This document shows positions 20,866-32,594 of a stretch of DNA of 64,000 nucleotides, in pieces (position 1 is the first letter of the stretch; each line of letters begins with the position of its first letter). The translations under genes and the position numbers were made by a program. This DNA comes from Effrenium voratum (lineage: Eukaryota > Sar > Dinophyceae > Suessiales > Symbiodiniaceae), in contig CAUJNA010001424.1 of assembly GCA_963377175.1 (NCBI GenBank), positions 756,881-820,880 of the forward strand, written 5' to 3'. The notes under the pieces were generated by a model. The model was not told the origin of the DNA. It searched no databases and saw only the letters and a program-made list of their open reading frames with translations.

Positions 20866-20904
20866 GTGATGAAGCCGGGCTGCCGCCTTTATGGAGAGAG
20901 CCAG
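20866..20904 (+). CDS. Micro-exon E17
   Basis: 39 bases encoding VMKPGCRLYGESQ between GGCAG|GTG and AGCCAG|GCC (GC donor); phase 0 on both sides, matching E16 and E18. The intron 20905-22383 contains three to four direct copies of TTCTTGGAGGGTATCCTT (20934-21020). Confidence 0.6.
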
Positions 20905-20933
20905 GCCTGTTCAGAAGGACCTTGGTTTCTTGG

Positions 20934-21022
20934 AGGGTATCCTTTTCAGGACAACAGAACCATTTTCTTGGAGGATATCTCTTCTTCTTGGAGGGTATCC
21001 TTTTCTTGGAGGGTATCCTTGA
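20934..21022 (+). repeat. Short direct repeats TTCTTGGAGGGTATCCTT
   Basis: Four imperfect copies of an 18-19-base unit with variable spacing in the E17-E18 intron. Confidence 0.75.
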
Positions 21023-22383
21023 GAAGTGTGGTTTAAAGGAAGCTACAAGGAAAACTTGTCACAACCATTTTTGTGAGGGGTCCAAATTGTTTGACATAAA
21101 TGTGGTTTGAGGGGTGGGGGAAATGTGGCATCTAGTTTCTCAGGGTTCCAAACCTGCTTTCCCAAGTCGGCTTACACCACCAATTCGGTTGCCAATTGAA
21201 AGGGAATCTCCTTTTGGGGTGAGGTTTTAAGGGGGTATATAAGGACACCTATACTGATCTTGGAGCTTCCGGAGTTGTTAAGGGAACGTATGGCACCCTG
21301 TCTCACCGCAACTCGCACGCCTTCTCGTCAGGCGCGGGCCTGACTGAAGCCGAGCGAAGTGGTAGGTGAAGATATGGGCGTGGCAATCAAAATTGGAAAG
21401 CTGGGGGTTACGCAGGTTTTAGTCTTTGTTTCAAAATGGCCAAGGCGCCATTTTGGTACATGGTTTTTGACCCAATATGGCAACCAACACGTTGCAGACT
21501 TTGACAAGCTGCCTTGGCAGAAGAGCCACCTGAGGGCAGCTTGTGAACACATCGTTTGATCCTGGGATCCCGATTTGGAGCCACCCGAAGCCGATACCTA
21601 TTCACCAAACCCGCTAGGAAGGGACCACCCAAAACCGATGAGATGATCCTGGTGATGCTGCTGGCTCGCTTTGGCGAGACATCCAGTGCCGTTGAACTCC
21701 TGTGTTGGAGGGGGAGTTCCCCTTGAACTGAAGTTACTTCGAAAATGGTTGCCTTTTTTTCATGGCCATTCAAGCTTTGAGAGTAGACGCAGGATTCACA
21801 CCAAACAATTTCTGGATGCCCATTCATTGGACAGCCCCAATTTCACTCCCCTCCCTGAGTTTCTGACACTTTTTAGTGAGACCATTGTAGGGGCAAAAAG
21901 GTTGGCCTTTCTGTTGTACCATCCATTCAGGATGCGAGCTTTGAAGCGACCATGGTCTACTAATCTTCATGGATTCACATGAAAAAGCACTCATCAAGGC
22001 GCATGCAATCTGTTGAACCGTTGCGTTTGATAATGGTTCGTGCGACAGGCACAATTCATCACTCCATGCGTCACGCATTCGACACAGCCCCTGACCTCGA
22101 TCCCTAAGACCCCTTGCCGGGCTTTCCAGCGTTCAAACACCCTCCAACATCAGCTTTCCATGATGGCTTTCCGGGTTTCAAGAGATGTTTCACATGCTAG
22201 CAAATTTGTTTTAGTCACGGCAGCCCAAGGGTGATCTCCTCTCATGCACGGTCCTTTGAGAGAAGGGTATACGGGTGAGTGTGTGTGTGTTGTTTGATTT
22301 GTTTTTGACCTTTTTGCTAAGGGACGCCAAAAGGAAAGCCACAGTTTTTGGTTGGTCGGCACGTCCATCTGCTTGTTTGGCAG

Positions 22384-22494
22384 GTGGCCGAGTACGTTTG
22401 GCACAGCAGCAACTGCGGTTTCACGCCGGGGTCTCTCTACGCAGTGGCCCTGCACCTCACCAACACTGCAGGACCGTCCACGTTCAGACGAGAG
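22384..22494 (+). CDS. Exon E18
   Basis: Encodes VAEYVWHSSNCGFTPGSLYA then VALHLTNTAGPSTFRRE. It starts TTGGCAG|GTG and ends CGAGAG|GTC (GT donor), phase 0 both sides. S-N-C-x-x-x-P-G-S-x-Y recurs in E19, so an internal repeat is likely. The intron 22495-23398 holds a fold-back element, an (AT)n tract and a strong hairpin. Confidence 0.8.
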
Positions 22495-22603
22495 GTCAGG
22501 GTAAAGCCCCTTCACCTAACAACCATCTTTTTTGAGGGTATCATGTCGACCCTCAAAAAAAAAGGAGGTATTTACCACGGAAACCCAGTGGTTTTGTTGA
22601 TAC

Positions 22604-22724
22604 CTAGGTCCCCCAGCTAGGTGCCCTTTCTCACCCCCGTTTTTGGTTGGGAGGGTTCCCCTACTAAAATAGACCACAGGAAAAAGTTGATACCTTAGTC
22701 TAACCTCTCTACTGGAGGACCTAG
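22604..22724. mobile_element. MITE-like element, CTAGGTCC family, copy 2
   Basis: Termini CTAGGTCCCCCAG and CTACTGGAGGACCTAG. It shares GAGGGTTCCCCTACTAAAAT and overall size (121 bases) with the copy at 3713-3826. Confidence 0.7.
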
Positions 22725-23069
22725 TCATGTGTACAAATCATCCCGTTGTCCCTTCACACCGAATGAGCAGCGCCCAACACCCCTGCTGCCCCTGCCGTGT
22801 TTTTTTTTGGGTAGGCGGCTCTACTACCTGGTTCGGCGCATGTATATATATATATATATATGTGTATACATATATGTATGTATATACGCCTTGATCGATG
22901 TCCATTTTGGTAGAGCCGGCAATCAATGGGTTTCGGGCGGCAGTCACATGAGTTTGTCTCAACATAGGATATACGCAGCCCAACAATCGGATTGGTGGCC
23001 TTTGTAACACGGGTGCCCGAGCATCAACACAAAACCTCGATCCAGTCTTCCGTAACATCCGCCCCGAAG

Positions 23070-23106
23070 ACCAATCCAAGACCCATATTGTGGGTCTTGG
23101 ATTGGT
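23070..23106. repeat. Perfect 16-bp hairpin
   Basis: ACCAATCCAAGACCCA, five-base loop, then its exact reverse complement. It shares the CCAATCCAA word with the hairpin in the peptidase intron at 48201-48278. Confidence 0.85.
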
Positions 23107-23398
23107 GAGGTTTGCGGAGCCAGTTGCACAAGTGCTTGAACACAGGCTGAGGAGCTGAGTCTGGGGAATGTATCCATGTGTGTGTGTGTGTGTTGGTTTG
23201 GTTCTTCTCCCCGGCACCGCATGAGTTTGGCAGTCCCCGTCAGAATCAAACTCCATGCCGAGATCCTTCCAGCGACACATGGATCCCCAGAAGCATCCCA
23301 TTCCATTCCGAGACTCACAAGGCTCTTTGAAGGGAATCCGCAGGGAGTTCGGTTTGCATGAAAGCCAAGAATTAGTTGGCCTCAAGCCCTATAGGAAG

Positions 23399-23474
23399 GT
23401 CCAGGTTCGCTTTAGTCCCGGAAGCAATTGCCTGCCAGGCAGCTACCTCCACGTGATGGATTTAGAGATTCCAG
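23399..23474 (+). CDS. Exon E19
   Basis: Encodes VQVRFSPGSNCLPGSY then LHVMDLEIP. It starts GGAAG|GTC (or two codons later at CCAG|GTT, same phase). It ends CCAG|GC (GC donor), leaving one base. It joins E20 as EIP-G-LPSS. Confidence 0.75.
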
Positions 23475-23698
23475 GCGGGAGCTTCGGGTGAGCTGCGACA
23501 TCGCGCTTGGGGGCCGTTGTTGCCTTTCTCCCTGTCTTTTTTTTTTTTTTTTGTTTTTTTAATTTATTATTATTATTGTTATTATTGTTATTTCTTGTTT
23601 TATTGTTTATTTATATATATATATATATATATTTGCCAAACCTCCAGTGAGGCCTTGCGTCCTTCCACGTGCGAAAGCGGATTTGGTGTCCCGGGGAG

Positions 23699-23772
23699 GC
23701 CTGCCGAGCTCCAGCCCCAGCAGCGTCCAGCTGGTGGACCTGGATCTGCGGCCGGGATATCTGCAGGGGGAG
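23699..23772 (+). CDS. Exon E20
   Basis: Encodes LPSSSPSSVQLVDL then DLRPGYLQGE. It starts GGGGAG|GC and ends GGGGAG|GCG (GC donor). It is preceded by a long T-run and (AT)n tract (23540-23631). The intron 23773-24428 carries a reversed TTTGGTGC-family repeat and a GTGTCC fold-back element. Confidence 0.75.
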
Positions 23773-23810
23773 GCGAGCGGAAACGACCGGACCCAGCCAG
23801 GGGGTACAGG

Positions 23811-23920
23811 GTTGTCGTTGGGAAACATTTTAATTTTTTGCTTATTGTGGTTTAGTGGGAAATCCAACCACTTCACTGCTAAAATTTAAATATTTGCTCC
23901 CCTTCCAACGTCAACCAAGG
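23811..23920 (-). repeat. Dispersed intronic repeat, reversed copy
   Basis: Shares TTGGGAAACATTTTA, TTGTGGTTTA, TGGGAAATCC, CACT-GCTAAAA and TTGCTCCCCTTCCAACGTCA with the copy at 8617-8726. Confidence 0.75.
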
Positions 23921-23963
23921 GTAGGGTGGGGAAGGGGAGGGATGGCTAAACCCGGTGGCAAAG

Positions 23964-24061
23964 GTGTCCTTTTTGGCCGTTTTGCTGAAAAAAACAGAAG
24001 GCCCTGGTTTACCTGGTGGTTCAATCATCTACCGGGGCCATCTATTTTCCAGAAAGGACAC
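23964..24061. mobile_element. Fold-back element, GTGTCC family, copy 2
   Basis: GTGTCCTTTTTGG at the left and AGAAAGGACAC at the right, with the inner GGCCCTGGT / ACCGGGGCC pair conserved relative to 17318-17404. Confidence 0.8.
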
Positions 24062-24428
24062 CTAGCCTATGCCTGGTGGACTATGCATGGGCTGGGTGTT
24101 TCACCGAAGGATTTGCTCGAAACATTGATTCTTGCTGGGAAACCCAATTACTTTTGCGGGTGACTTATGTGGCATGGATCTGATTGGATCTTTAGGATTC
24201 CCTGTGTGAGTAGTGAAGGGAAGCCATGAAAAGCATCCAACCCCCCCAAAACTACACCCTCGAGGTAACCAGAGCCTCCACTTGGCCCAGGACTGAGTCA
24301 GGCCTTGAGGTAACCACACAGAGAATCGGACCCACCCCCTCCCCTCCCATTGTGTGCCCTCGCTTCTTGGCTTTTGGCAGCGACTCATATCTCTCCAGTA
24401 CGCTTCTGGCGCTCGTTTGGCACGGCAG

Positions 24429-24547
24429 GTGAACATCGAGGGGCTGTTGGACGAGAGCAACGTCCTGCAGTACCGCGCCTACTTCGGCCGCTCCAATTCC
24501 TCCAAGACGCTTTGGCCGCGCGAAACGCGACAAAAATCAAACCCGAG
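24429..24547 (+). CDS. Exon E21
   Basis: Encodes VNIEGLLDESNVLQYRAYFG then RSNSSKTLWPRETRQKSNP. It starts CGGCAG|GTG, phase 0 with E20. It ends within CCGAGGGAAG, whose AGGG is repeated at the next acceptor (TTAAGGGTGG), so donor type (GG or GA) cannot be decided though the mRNA is the same. The intron 24548-25364 shows nothing distinct. Confidence 0.8.
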
Positions 24548-25364
24548 GGAAGCTGTAGCACGAGCAGCAGTGGTTCAAGTCCAGGCGGTCAACGTTTCGC
24601 ACACAAAGGAAAACCGGCATAACATACAAATGTTGACTTCAAATGAGGCGACCGGCCTATGTTTGGCCAGCCCTTGAAACCGCACCAAAAAAGGTCTCGA
24701 GTCCAAATAAAACACAACACCATATGAGATCTTCTGTTCCCGCTTATAAGTTGCTGCTACTACCTTGTGATGTAGCAGCGTCCTTGGCGTTGTTCCGCAG
24801 TTGCTGTTCTGCTTTGAATTGCTTTGTCTGCTGCCAGTAAGGACATGGTGCCTCTTGAATAACTGTGATAAAGTCGTTTGTCCAAGAAGTACCCAACATA
24901 GCTTCTCAGCAGGACCGGCATCCCCTTCCAATCGAATCCTTGTAGAAGTGTGCTCAAGAGGTTTGGAGCACAGGATCTAAATCTCCCCCTTCCCCCCCTC
25001 TCCCAGTGTTTCCCCCAAGTATGACAGAGCCTTATGAAGGCCTCTTTCGAAGCCTGGAGGGGTGGATATTGTCAACTTCATTTGGATGTGCGGTTGCACC
25101 TCAACGATGCGCTTTGTTCTACCCTGAGGATCCAGGAACCCCTCTAGGTGACCAGGATGGTTACTTCTAGGTTTTACATCACCGTTGGTTGCCTACCTCG
25201 GGTTACCTATTATGGGTCTGTTTGTTGGTGGTTTTCCTTCTGGCTTTCCTTTTTAAAACTATTTTAAAACTAACCCAAAGCGGGTTCCCGCAAAAAGACA
25301 CGAGCCACCCACATTGGGTTTACTGGGATCACTGCGTGCACGTTGCCCACTATCCACCGTTAAG

Positions 25365-25491
25365 GGTGGACTACATCGCGGACGAGCGTGCGGCCCTAGT
25401 CGGGTGGATCAACACCTACTCCTCGGGTGGGCTGCGGAATGGCTACAACAACGCAGCTCGGTGCGAGAAGTCGGGAACGCGTGCTCGGCCA
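25365..25491 (+). CDS. Exon E22
   Basis: Encodes VDYIADERAALVGWINTYSS then GGLRNGYNNAARCEK. The frame remains open upstream of the AG (WVYWDHCVHVAHYPPLR), so the exon may start earlier. The 3' end is approximate: GT donors at 25469 or 25491 and a GA site at the CEK codons are possible. The intron 25492-26295 has no recognised element. Confidence 0.7.
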
Positions 25492-26295
25492 GTCGGGGTG
25501 TAGCAACCTTTTTTTTTGTTTAAGCACCTCATTTGTTTGGACCAGAAGGAAGCAATGCTTCCTTAGCAAGTGGTGTTTGTTTTCGCCTCAAGATTTAAAG
25601 GCAAACCAAACGGAACACCTGCCTATGTTCACCGGCCGAATCGTTTGGAGAGACCTCTTGTACACAACTGGCTTTTTCCATGACACAAACGGTGGTCGAC
25701 CTGCTTGCTCCATGAGGAGATTCGGCTTTCAGCTCTCCTGACTTTCCTTGGCCATGGTGAGTCTTCCAAGACCCTTAGCGCTTAGTTTGTTGGAAGGAGG
25801 ATATGGTTGTGGATCAAAACCAATGGTGCCATTTTGGGGTAGGCCACCCATTGTAGTCTATTTTAGTAGGGATTGGGATGTGCACTGGGGGTACGGGATT
25901 TGACCCATGGCCATATCACCAGTTCTTCACTGTGCGGAACGGACGTGGAACCCCATGACAAGCCTGAGCATTGAGCTGCGGCGGAATCTCCGTGGGCTTA
26001 CAACTTTGGGCTCCTTCCATAGCTGTCTGGGGCCCTGCCACAAGTTACGTAAGCCTTTCGGTGCCTCCAAGGGAGAGCCAAGCAACCGCGGGAGTTTCTC
26101 CAAGGGTCCCTCGAGTTGTCCCTCGAGTCTTGGGTAATTTGTGTCATAAATTGGGGAACGGAACTCCTTTTAACTTAAAGCAGGCCTTCTGGTTCCCCTT
26201 TTCCACCAACTTTAGACGCACTTTAGACAAATCTTCTTTAGGGGCCTTGGCTGCCTATCCGTCAGCCGCCTCTCGCTTCGAGCAGTCTTCGTGAG

Positions 26296-26420
26296 GAGTG
26301 CCTCTATGGCGACTGCAAGTGGCAGATGCTGTTGGCCAAGAGCAAAGACAAGGGCCGCTCATATCCCCAGTACATCCTGCGGCTGCTCGGCTTCCGGAAC
26401 CACCCGGCTCAATGGGACAG
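26296..26420 (+). CDS. Exon E23
   Basis: Encodes ECLYGDCKWQMLLAKSKD then KGRSYPQYILRLLGF and RNHPAQWD. It starts GTGAG|GAG and ends GGACAG|GCG (GC donor). The next intron is only 33 bases (26421-26453) if E24 is right, the shortest seen here. Confidence 0.85.
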
Positions 26421-26453
26421 GCGGTTGGTTGGTGTTGAAAGGAAGACCACCAG

Positions 26454-26511
26454 GAAACCAAGCCTCGCGCGGGTCCTGGATTCGGAGATCAACCCGGGTT
26501 TGAAGAAAGAT
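26454..26511 (+). CDS. Exon E24
   Basis: Encodes KPSLARVLDSEINPG then LKKD. It starts CACCAG|GAAA and ends AAAGAT|GTAC (GT donor). Both phases fit E23 and E25. Reading straight through from E23 is also open, so the 33-base intron could instead be retained coding sequence. The intron 26512-27197 shows nothing distinct. Confidence 0.65.
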
Positions 26512-27197
26512 GTACGCTCGATGCTATAGTTTTGCTTTTCGCCTGTCCAATCGAAAATGCATCCTTCCCAGTCTGATGTTGGGTCGGGCCTAAGACTCAC
26601 CCAAAGGGGTTGAGCAGCGATGAAAAAGTCAACCCATTCAAAACTCAGCTGGTCTCGTGACTCAAAGTTCGAGGAATGCCAAATTGCTAGGAATGTTTGA
26701 AGCTGCCCGGGGATCGCAGTTTGCGTATGCCCAGTGTTTTGCCTTACGCTGATGAGGCCCCAGTTTTTTCGTGCCTGGATGGAACTTCGAGCTCAATTTG
26801 TTTTCAATCGAGCGACTGAGGCATGAGGATACTGGATTCTGCGTGTGCTACGTGGGGCAGGCGGGAGTGCTTTGAGCATACCCTCATGAGACAAAAGGGC
26901 CGTGCTCCACTTGTGTCACTCACCAGCTGTTGGTTGGAGAGCCAAGGAGCTGGGAGTATCTAAATTCGCTTCTACACAGGCAGCTAAGGCGCAACCAAGA
27001 GGTCTGTGAGGACATGGTAGCTCATGGACATAATTCAATATGATATATCGCATGAATATTGGATATACATGGTCTAATGTTTGCTTAACACATGACCAGG
27101 TAAGAGCAACCATGAGCAACGATATCCACCTTTGCTGTACGCAGCCGGTGCAGCTTTTCGCAGCGTTTGTCCGCAGCTATACGTATGTGACTTGCAG

Positions 27198-27295
27198 GTG
27201 ATGTCGCAGACGACGTGCCCCTCAAATCTGCTGACCTTGGACTCGAGCGTGGTTTTCAAGTACGTCCCCACCGGCAATGGTGCGCTCATCGACAG
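27198..27295 (+). CDS. Exon E25
   Basis: Encodes VMSQTTCPSNLLTLDSSVVF then KYVPTGNGALID. It starts CTTGCAG|GTG and ends CGACAG|GCG (GC donor), joining E26 through an Arg codon. The intron 27296-27970 shows nothing distinct. Confidence 0.85.
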
Positions 27296-27970
27296 GCGCG
27301 AAACGGGGGCAGAGTGAAGTGAGCGATTGTTGGGGCTGGTGGCGCAAGCAAAAGACGAGAGGCACGTAAAATCTGGTGACAACCTGGCCTGGGGTGTGAG
27401 GCAGTGCCTTGAAATTAGGAGCACGCATCGCAGGCCTCTTGTTGGGCTGAAATTGGAGATAGTCCACTAGTCGTTGCGCCAGAATGACTCAGACCTTTTG
27501 ACGGTAACCGGCGCGCGGGGGAACCAGGTTGCCCTAAGCCATATCCATTTTGGACGCTATGCACCCACTTTGGTTTCCTTTGAAACCGCAGCTTCAAACT
27601 GTTTGAACTCCAAGACCACCCAGCCAGATCGCCAGATCCCTCGGACCTTGGGATTCCTCCACGCACTGGACCCCTGGATTTGGCTCGGTGCTCCATGGCC
27701 TCAACTCGGCTTGCAGAATTTCCAAGTTCGGTTCTGGTTGCACCCCAATCGACCCAATCAAGCCCCAATCCGATGGTTTGGTCCATCGCCAATTCTGGGC
27801 TCGGTCTTCTTTACACAACTTGTCGGCTCGCAATAAGCGCGATTTTGCCCGGATTCCCGCTTAGAAAGACAACTGCTCAGCTTGTAGGGATGGAGTTGTT
27901 TTTTGGGGTCTTTTAAAACCAGACACGACTTTTTCGGCTCGGAATGAGAGTGTTTTGTTGCGTCCGCCAG

Positions 27971-28046
27971 GCAGGACCGGTTGTTCAAGACGGTGTGGTA
28001 CCGCGACATCGGGCCCAGAGACACCAAGACTTTCGAGTCCGTTCAG
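27971..28046 (+). CDS. Exon E26
   Basis: Encodes QDRLFKTVWYRDIGPRD then TKTFESVQ. It starts CGCCAG|GCAG. It ends at GTTCAG|GCC (GC donor) by the AG rule; GT donors 12 or 18 bases downstream would keep the same phase. The intron 28047-29040 has an (AT)n tract and a CA-rich tract (28887-28942). Confidence 0.8.
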
Positions 28047-29040
28047 GCCGCAGAAGCGGTCGGGGTGCCAACTTCCAGGGGCCATGGGGTTTTCAACTGG
28101 TGGTATTGTTGGGATCTGTGGAAATCTTGTTTCTCTCTCTTCTTCTTTTTTTTTTTTTTAAACGGGGATTGTTGTCCGTGTTTTGTTTACTGGGTGGGGG
28201 TTGGAAATCTCAGGTTGGTGATGTGAAAGGGAGCTGAAGGGAGAGTGATCTTTCGGCCCGCGAGTTTGTTTGTCAACTTTCAGAGCGTCTTTGTTGTACT
28301 CGCAACATGCGGCGCCTTACAGTTGCAACGAAATACATCCCCCCATTTGAGTAGAGAGGAGGAGGTTTGAAACAAGACTTGTCCTTTTAGGAGGCTCGGG
28401 AAGCACATATATATATATATATATATATGTAAGTCTTTTGTGCTTTGAGACGCACCCATTTTGTTTCCGACTTGTGGCCTAAAACGGGTCTTGAATTCTT
28501 TGGACAGCCCCTATTTGCCTTGGATGATGTGGGGTGTCTGAAAGCAGCGAGAGGGACCTCCGAAAAATAGTCGATTGGTCGGTTTCCTTGTGGTTTCCCT
28601 TTCAATACGCAAAGGAGGTCAGAGATCCATTTTGAGAAGCGCCAAAGGAAACTCGGTCACTTCTCCTTGTGTGCCCGGCAGAGACAGAAGTCAATGCCTG
28701 GTTGGCAGTCCGGTGAAAGGACTCAGGACGAATTTTCGTTGTGTCGGACCGCAAGGACGTCGAACTTCACAGCAGTTTGAGAACCTGACGCAAGTTCTGC
28801 CGCACTCGGCCTACTGTTCGTATTCAAAACAAAGGAAAGACGCGAAGAACAGCCTCAGATGCCATGACTCAGTATACCTATGCACCCACACACACAGACA
28901 CGAACGCATACATGCAAGCAGACGCACACACACACACACAGACAACAACACAGATGATGTTGACTTTAGATCAATCACCCCGCGGTAATCATCGGGTTTA
29001 GTGAAGGGAATCATCACTGGGGAACATTTTGTTTGAATAG

Positions 29041-29134
29041 GACTGGTTCCATCAAGCGACCGGGGCATACGTCCAGCTGCGGAGTTCGGAGTACCTCACA
29101 CGACTCTCGACCCGTCTGCGTACGCACGCGACAG
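29041..29134 (+). CDS. Exon E27
   Basis: Encodes DWFHQATGAYVQLRSSEYL then TRLSTRLRTHAT. It starts GAATAG|GAC. It ends CGACAG|GCC (GC donor), with a possible later end at 29149 in the same phase. The following intron (29135-30263) shows no recognised element. Confidence 0.65.
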
Positions 29135-30263
29135 GCCGTGCTGGAGCAGGTCTGCAATGACTATGAACCCTGCGCCCAGTCAACAGCGGCAAGGGTCTTT
29201 CGTGGGATAAAGCAAATTCCTTGGGAGCGTTCAAGTGGACATGGGATAGGGGTTACTTGTTCAGTCTTTTCACCGCAATTTCAAGGGTGATTTTGAGGGT
29301 GGCCCTGAATGGACCCAGAACTCCAGAGATGTCGCTCCAGTTTAAACTATTCTGAGAAGCCTCTTTTGCAACACATCCTCATTGACCGCAGGCAGATTGA
29401 TCTATTCTTTCCCATGGCAAACTGGGCACGAGAGAGAAGCTGGCTTTCCCCAACCGACATGGTTTGTTGCAGAGGGTCCTTGAGCAATCGGTCCAATATG
29501 TTCCAATCAGTTGCCCGGCGCAGACCCACTTAGTTGGCTAATTATGGCTCTTGCTTGGACGAGAGTGCCAAGCAAACCCCCCAAAAGGTGATCAAGTATG
29601 GGATCCACCACTTGTCAGTCTAGCACAAAGGATCCCCTTGTTCAATCCAGCGCCTTTTGGCTGGACGGGCCAGTTGTCTTGTGCCGTACTCTGTGCTGGA
29701 CAAGTTTGGTGGGGTGAAGTTTACAAGTTGGAAAAATCCAAGCTCAGGGCCTCATGATGAATGCCTTAGGGATTCCTTCATTCAGACGGGCGAATTGTAG
29801 TAGTTCGTGCAGAGCATTGGGTTTGGCACAGTGTTTTCCCGCCAAACAACGTGCCCACAAGGTGTTTTTGTTAGTCAGATAGTTGTGAAGATATGGCTCA
29901 GTATATGCCCGAATGCTTCACTAGTAATCAAGACACCTCCACTGCCTAAGTGCAAATGGGTTTGTGTCTGGGTTTCCTGCCTCATGAAATATCAATTTCC
30001 AGCCAGTTTGATGAATGCTAATTTACGTTTCGTGTTTCTACCTAGCTCATGTCTTTTTCCCCGCCCCAAAACTCAAAAGCACTCAAGCACTCAAGCACAT
30101 TCGGCACTCTTTTTCCACCCATTCTCTAAAGCACGCATGGTGGTAAGCAACAAAAATCAGACTTTTTTGGAAGCACCATTTTAGTGGCAAGCAACCACTT
30201 CCCGATTTTGTCGGACCACTCCACTGGATCTGTCACTAAACCTCAGGTTTTGTTCTCCTTCAG

Positions 30264-30344
30264 GCGTTGGAATCCTCATCGCCAGCTCCACGCTGGATGG
30301 CATCATTCTGCTGGACCGGCGATGGGGCACCACCGAGTACCCAG
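30264..30344 (+). CDS. Exon E28
   Basis: Encodes VGILIASSTLDGIILLDR then RWGTTEYP. It starts CTTCAG|GC and ends CCCAG|GC (GC donor). The hydrophobic stretch VGILIASS...IILL is too short and interrupted for a confident membrane helix. The intron 30345-31440 shows nothing distinct. Confidence 0.8.
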
Positions 30345-31440
30345 GCACCCGATGCGTGCAACCGTGCGCGAACGAGCTCGTTGCGCGTTGCTGGTTGCTC
30401 CTGGTGAAAACCTGGGGCTGGCATCTCTGCAGACATCGGATGTGTTCGCCACCCGGTGGAAGCCACTGCTTTTGGGTAATCGTACCAAGGGAATGTTGGT
30501 TGCATGGTTGAAGAAGCAAAGTGGGGGGTGGGGGGGGGACTGGTGGCACCTCAATATATGTTTGTCGGGTCTTCCGTTCTCGGCTCCTGAAGTGAGCTGT
30601 TTTGTTGCAGCCTGTTTCTCGTGAAGAGTTGGGCCCATACCCAGATTCCCCCCCAATGGTTTCGGGGGGTCATTTGGAGGACCCAAAGGCGGAAGCCAAG
30701 AGGTCGAGGCGAGCTCGTTTTTGCCTTTTTTCCTGCAACTCAAGGAGAGCCAAACATGTGCTAGGCTCGAACCAGGCAAGAAAGATCAAGAAAGCAGACA
30801 GAATCGAGCTGGGGCGCTAAGATTCCTTGCTTCGAGCCTTCTTTCAGAGTGATTATGTTTCAACCGAAAGCTGGGGCGAGATGACAAACACATGGCCTTG
30901 CCCATTATAGTTTGCATTTCAAGTTGGATGTGTTGATCGGTTCAGTATATATTTTGCAGGAGTGTGAGATGGTGTCCAGATGAATGCGAAGTGTTGATCA
31001 TAGCAGTTCCTGAGATACAAGCTGATTCGATATTTATTATTGGCGGTACACCCGTCTCATGAGATCCATTCCACCCCAGCCGTGCATCCCCCTGACAAAA
31101 GGGAATTCAGACGCCCATGCCGCCGTAACAACATGACCCACATAAGCAGTAACCATGGCTCCGATGGCCCATGTCTGGTTGGCTTAGGGAAACCGAGAGG
31201 AAACCGCTGCCATTTGTGCGGGCCCATTTCCGCAGAAAGGACCGAGAAAGACATGAAAACCTGAGGGACCTGGACAAAAGCTCGGGCAACCAAAAAACCC
31301 TGCAGCAAATTTGTCGGTCAACAAAACCTGACCTGGACCAAAGTTCGGGTAACCAAACAAAACCCTGCATTTTTTTTCCGTCGACTGCCATCGACTCGCC
31401 GCTTCGCCGCTTGGCTTCGCATTTCGCTTCGCCGGGAGAG

Positions 31441-31502
31441 GCGTCTGGCCGCCGGAGCTGCACCCGCTGCTCCAAGCCGAGGGCGCGGAGTTGGCCTGGG
31501 AG
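31441..31502 (+). CDS. Exon E29
   Basis: Encodes VWPPELHPLLQAEGAELAWE. It starts GGGAGAG|GC, in phase with E28 (EYP-G-VWPP), and ends TGGGAG|GCG (GC donor). Intron 31503-32238 has G-runs and an inverted-repeat-like GGGGTCCCC motif near 31898. Confidence 0.75.
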
Positions 31503-32238
31503 GCGAGCGGAGTTCACCGAGTTGCGAGTGCCCGAGCCGGTTTTGGGGCACGGCTGGGAGCTTCTTTTTTTTTGCTCACCTCCTGTTGTTGTTTTTTTGG
31601 GGGTGGGTGGGGGTGGGTGGGAAGGGGACCCTTCACAAACATACGTGTTACTTGTTCGTTTTTCGGGGGGGGGGGGGGGGGACCCTGTTCAACATGTTTT
31701 GGCTCGGGGAACACCCTTCAAGAGCAGAATTCAGCCAAAATAAAGGGTGCCAATGCGTTTCTTCCCATGGTCACTGCGGGTCTGGGAACGTTTAACATGA
31801 TCGACTTCTCGACTTCTTCGGGGAGGGAGGAATCCTTTCATGTGGAGAGCGGTTTCCCCTTTGACTCCTTCGCGAAGCTCCAAACAACTATACCAGGGGG
31901 TCCCCTTTTTTCGGGGGGACTTTCGTTGGGGTTCCATGTAAACTAGCCGGGGAGTCCTGGGTACCCCAAAGAGCAGGCAGTAACCAAAAATACATGCATG
32001 CCTTCGGTTACTTGGAGTTGAACATTCCGGGTTCACTTAACAGATGGGGGAGTAATGTCAGCTAAATAGTTCCAAACATTGTTCTCTTTTGCGGACCTTG
32101 GGCTTAAAGTACACACCCCCATTCTGATTTTTTCGTGGGCCCCTCGAGTTTCAATCCATTTAACAGGGGTCCTTTAAACAAAACGACCATGTCAAGCTCA
32201 GCAGCCGAGCGCTTGACGCCCTCGCTCGCGCGTGGAAG

Positions 32239-32316
32239 GCCTACAGCGACTCGGAGGCGGTGGCGCCGGCGAACCCCACCCGCACCAGTCTGGACATCGC
32301 GAGTCTGGAGCTTAGG
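32239..32316 (+). CDS. Exon E30
   Basis: Encodes AYSDSEAVAPANPTRTS then LDIASLELR. It starts GTGGAAG|GCC and ends CTTAGG|GTT (GT donor, approximate). The frame is open upstream as well (DHVKLSSRALDALARAWK), so an earlier start is possible. Confidence 0.7.
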
Positions 32317-32537
32317 GTTCTCCTCCCACCCCAGTCGCGTGTTTTTTTTTGACAAGGAGGGCGCGTCACAAGTTTTTGTTGGCAAGAGTTGTTTTTCTAG
32401 GCGACGACCGCCCGTTTTCTGCCGTGGACCATTTGGACGGCTTTTTGTCCCACACAATTCTTGGCCTCTCCTGCACCCCCCCCCCCCCGGGTTTGACCTG
32501 GGACCCGCCGGACCGCTGAGATGATCCGATGTGGCAG

Positions 32538-32594
32538 CCCTGGGTGGCCTTCATCCGCCAGAGCGCCGATGAGGATTGCCTCTGGGCGCTCCAG
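32538..32594 (+). CDS. Exon E31 (ends uncertain)
   Basis: Encodes PWVAFIRQSADEDCLWALQ, with the upstream in-frame MWQ possibly included. It ends CTCCAG|GAG (GA donor), phase 0, fitting E32. The acceptor used here is not AG|G; an AG|G alternative at 32574 would leave only DCLWALQ. The frame also reads on to ERSRTDPKLW. Confidence 0.5.
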
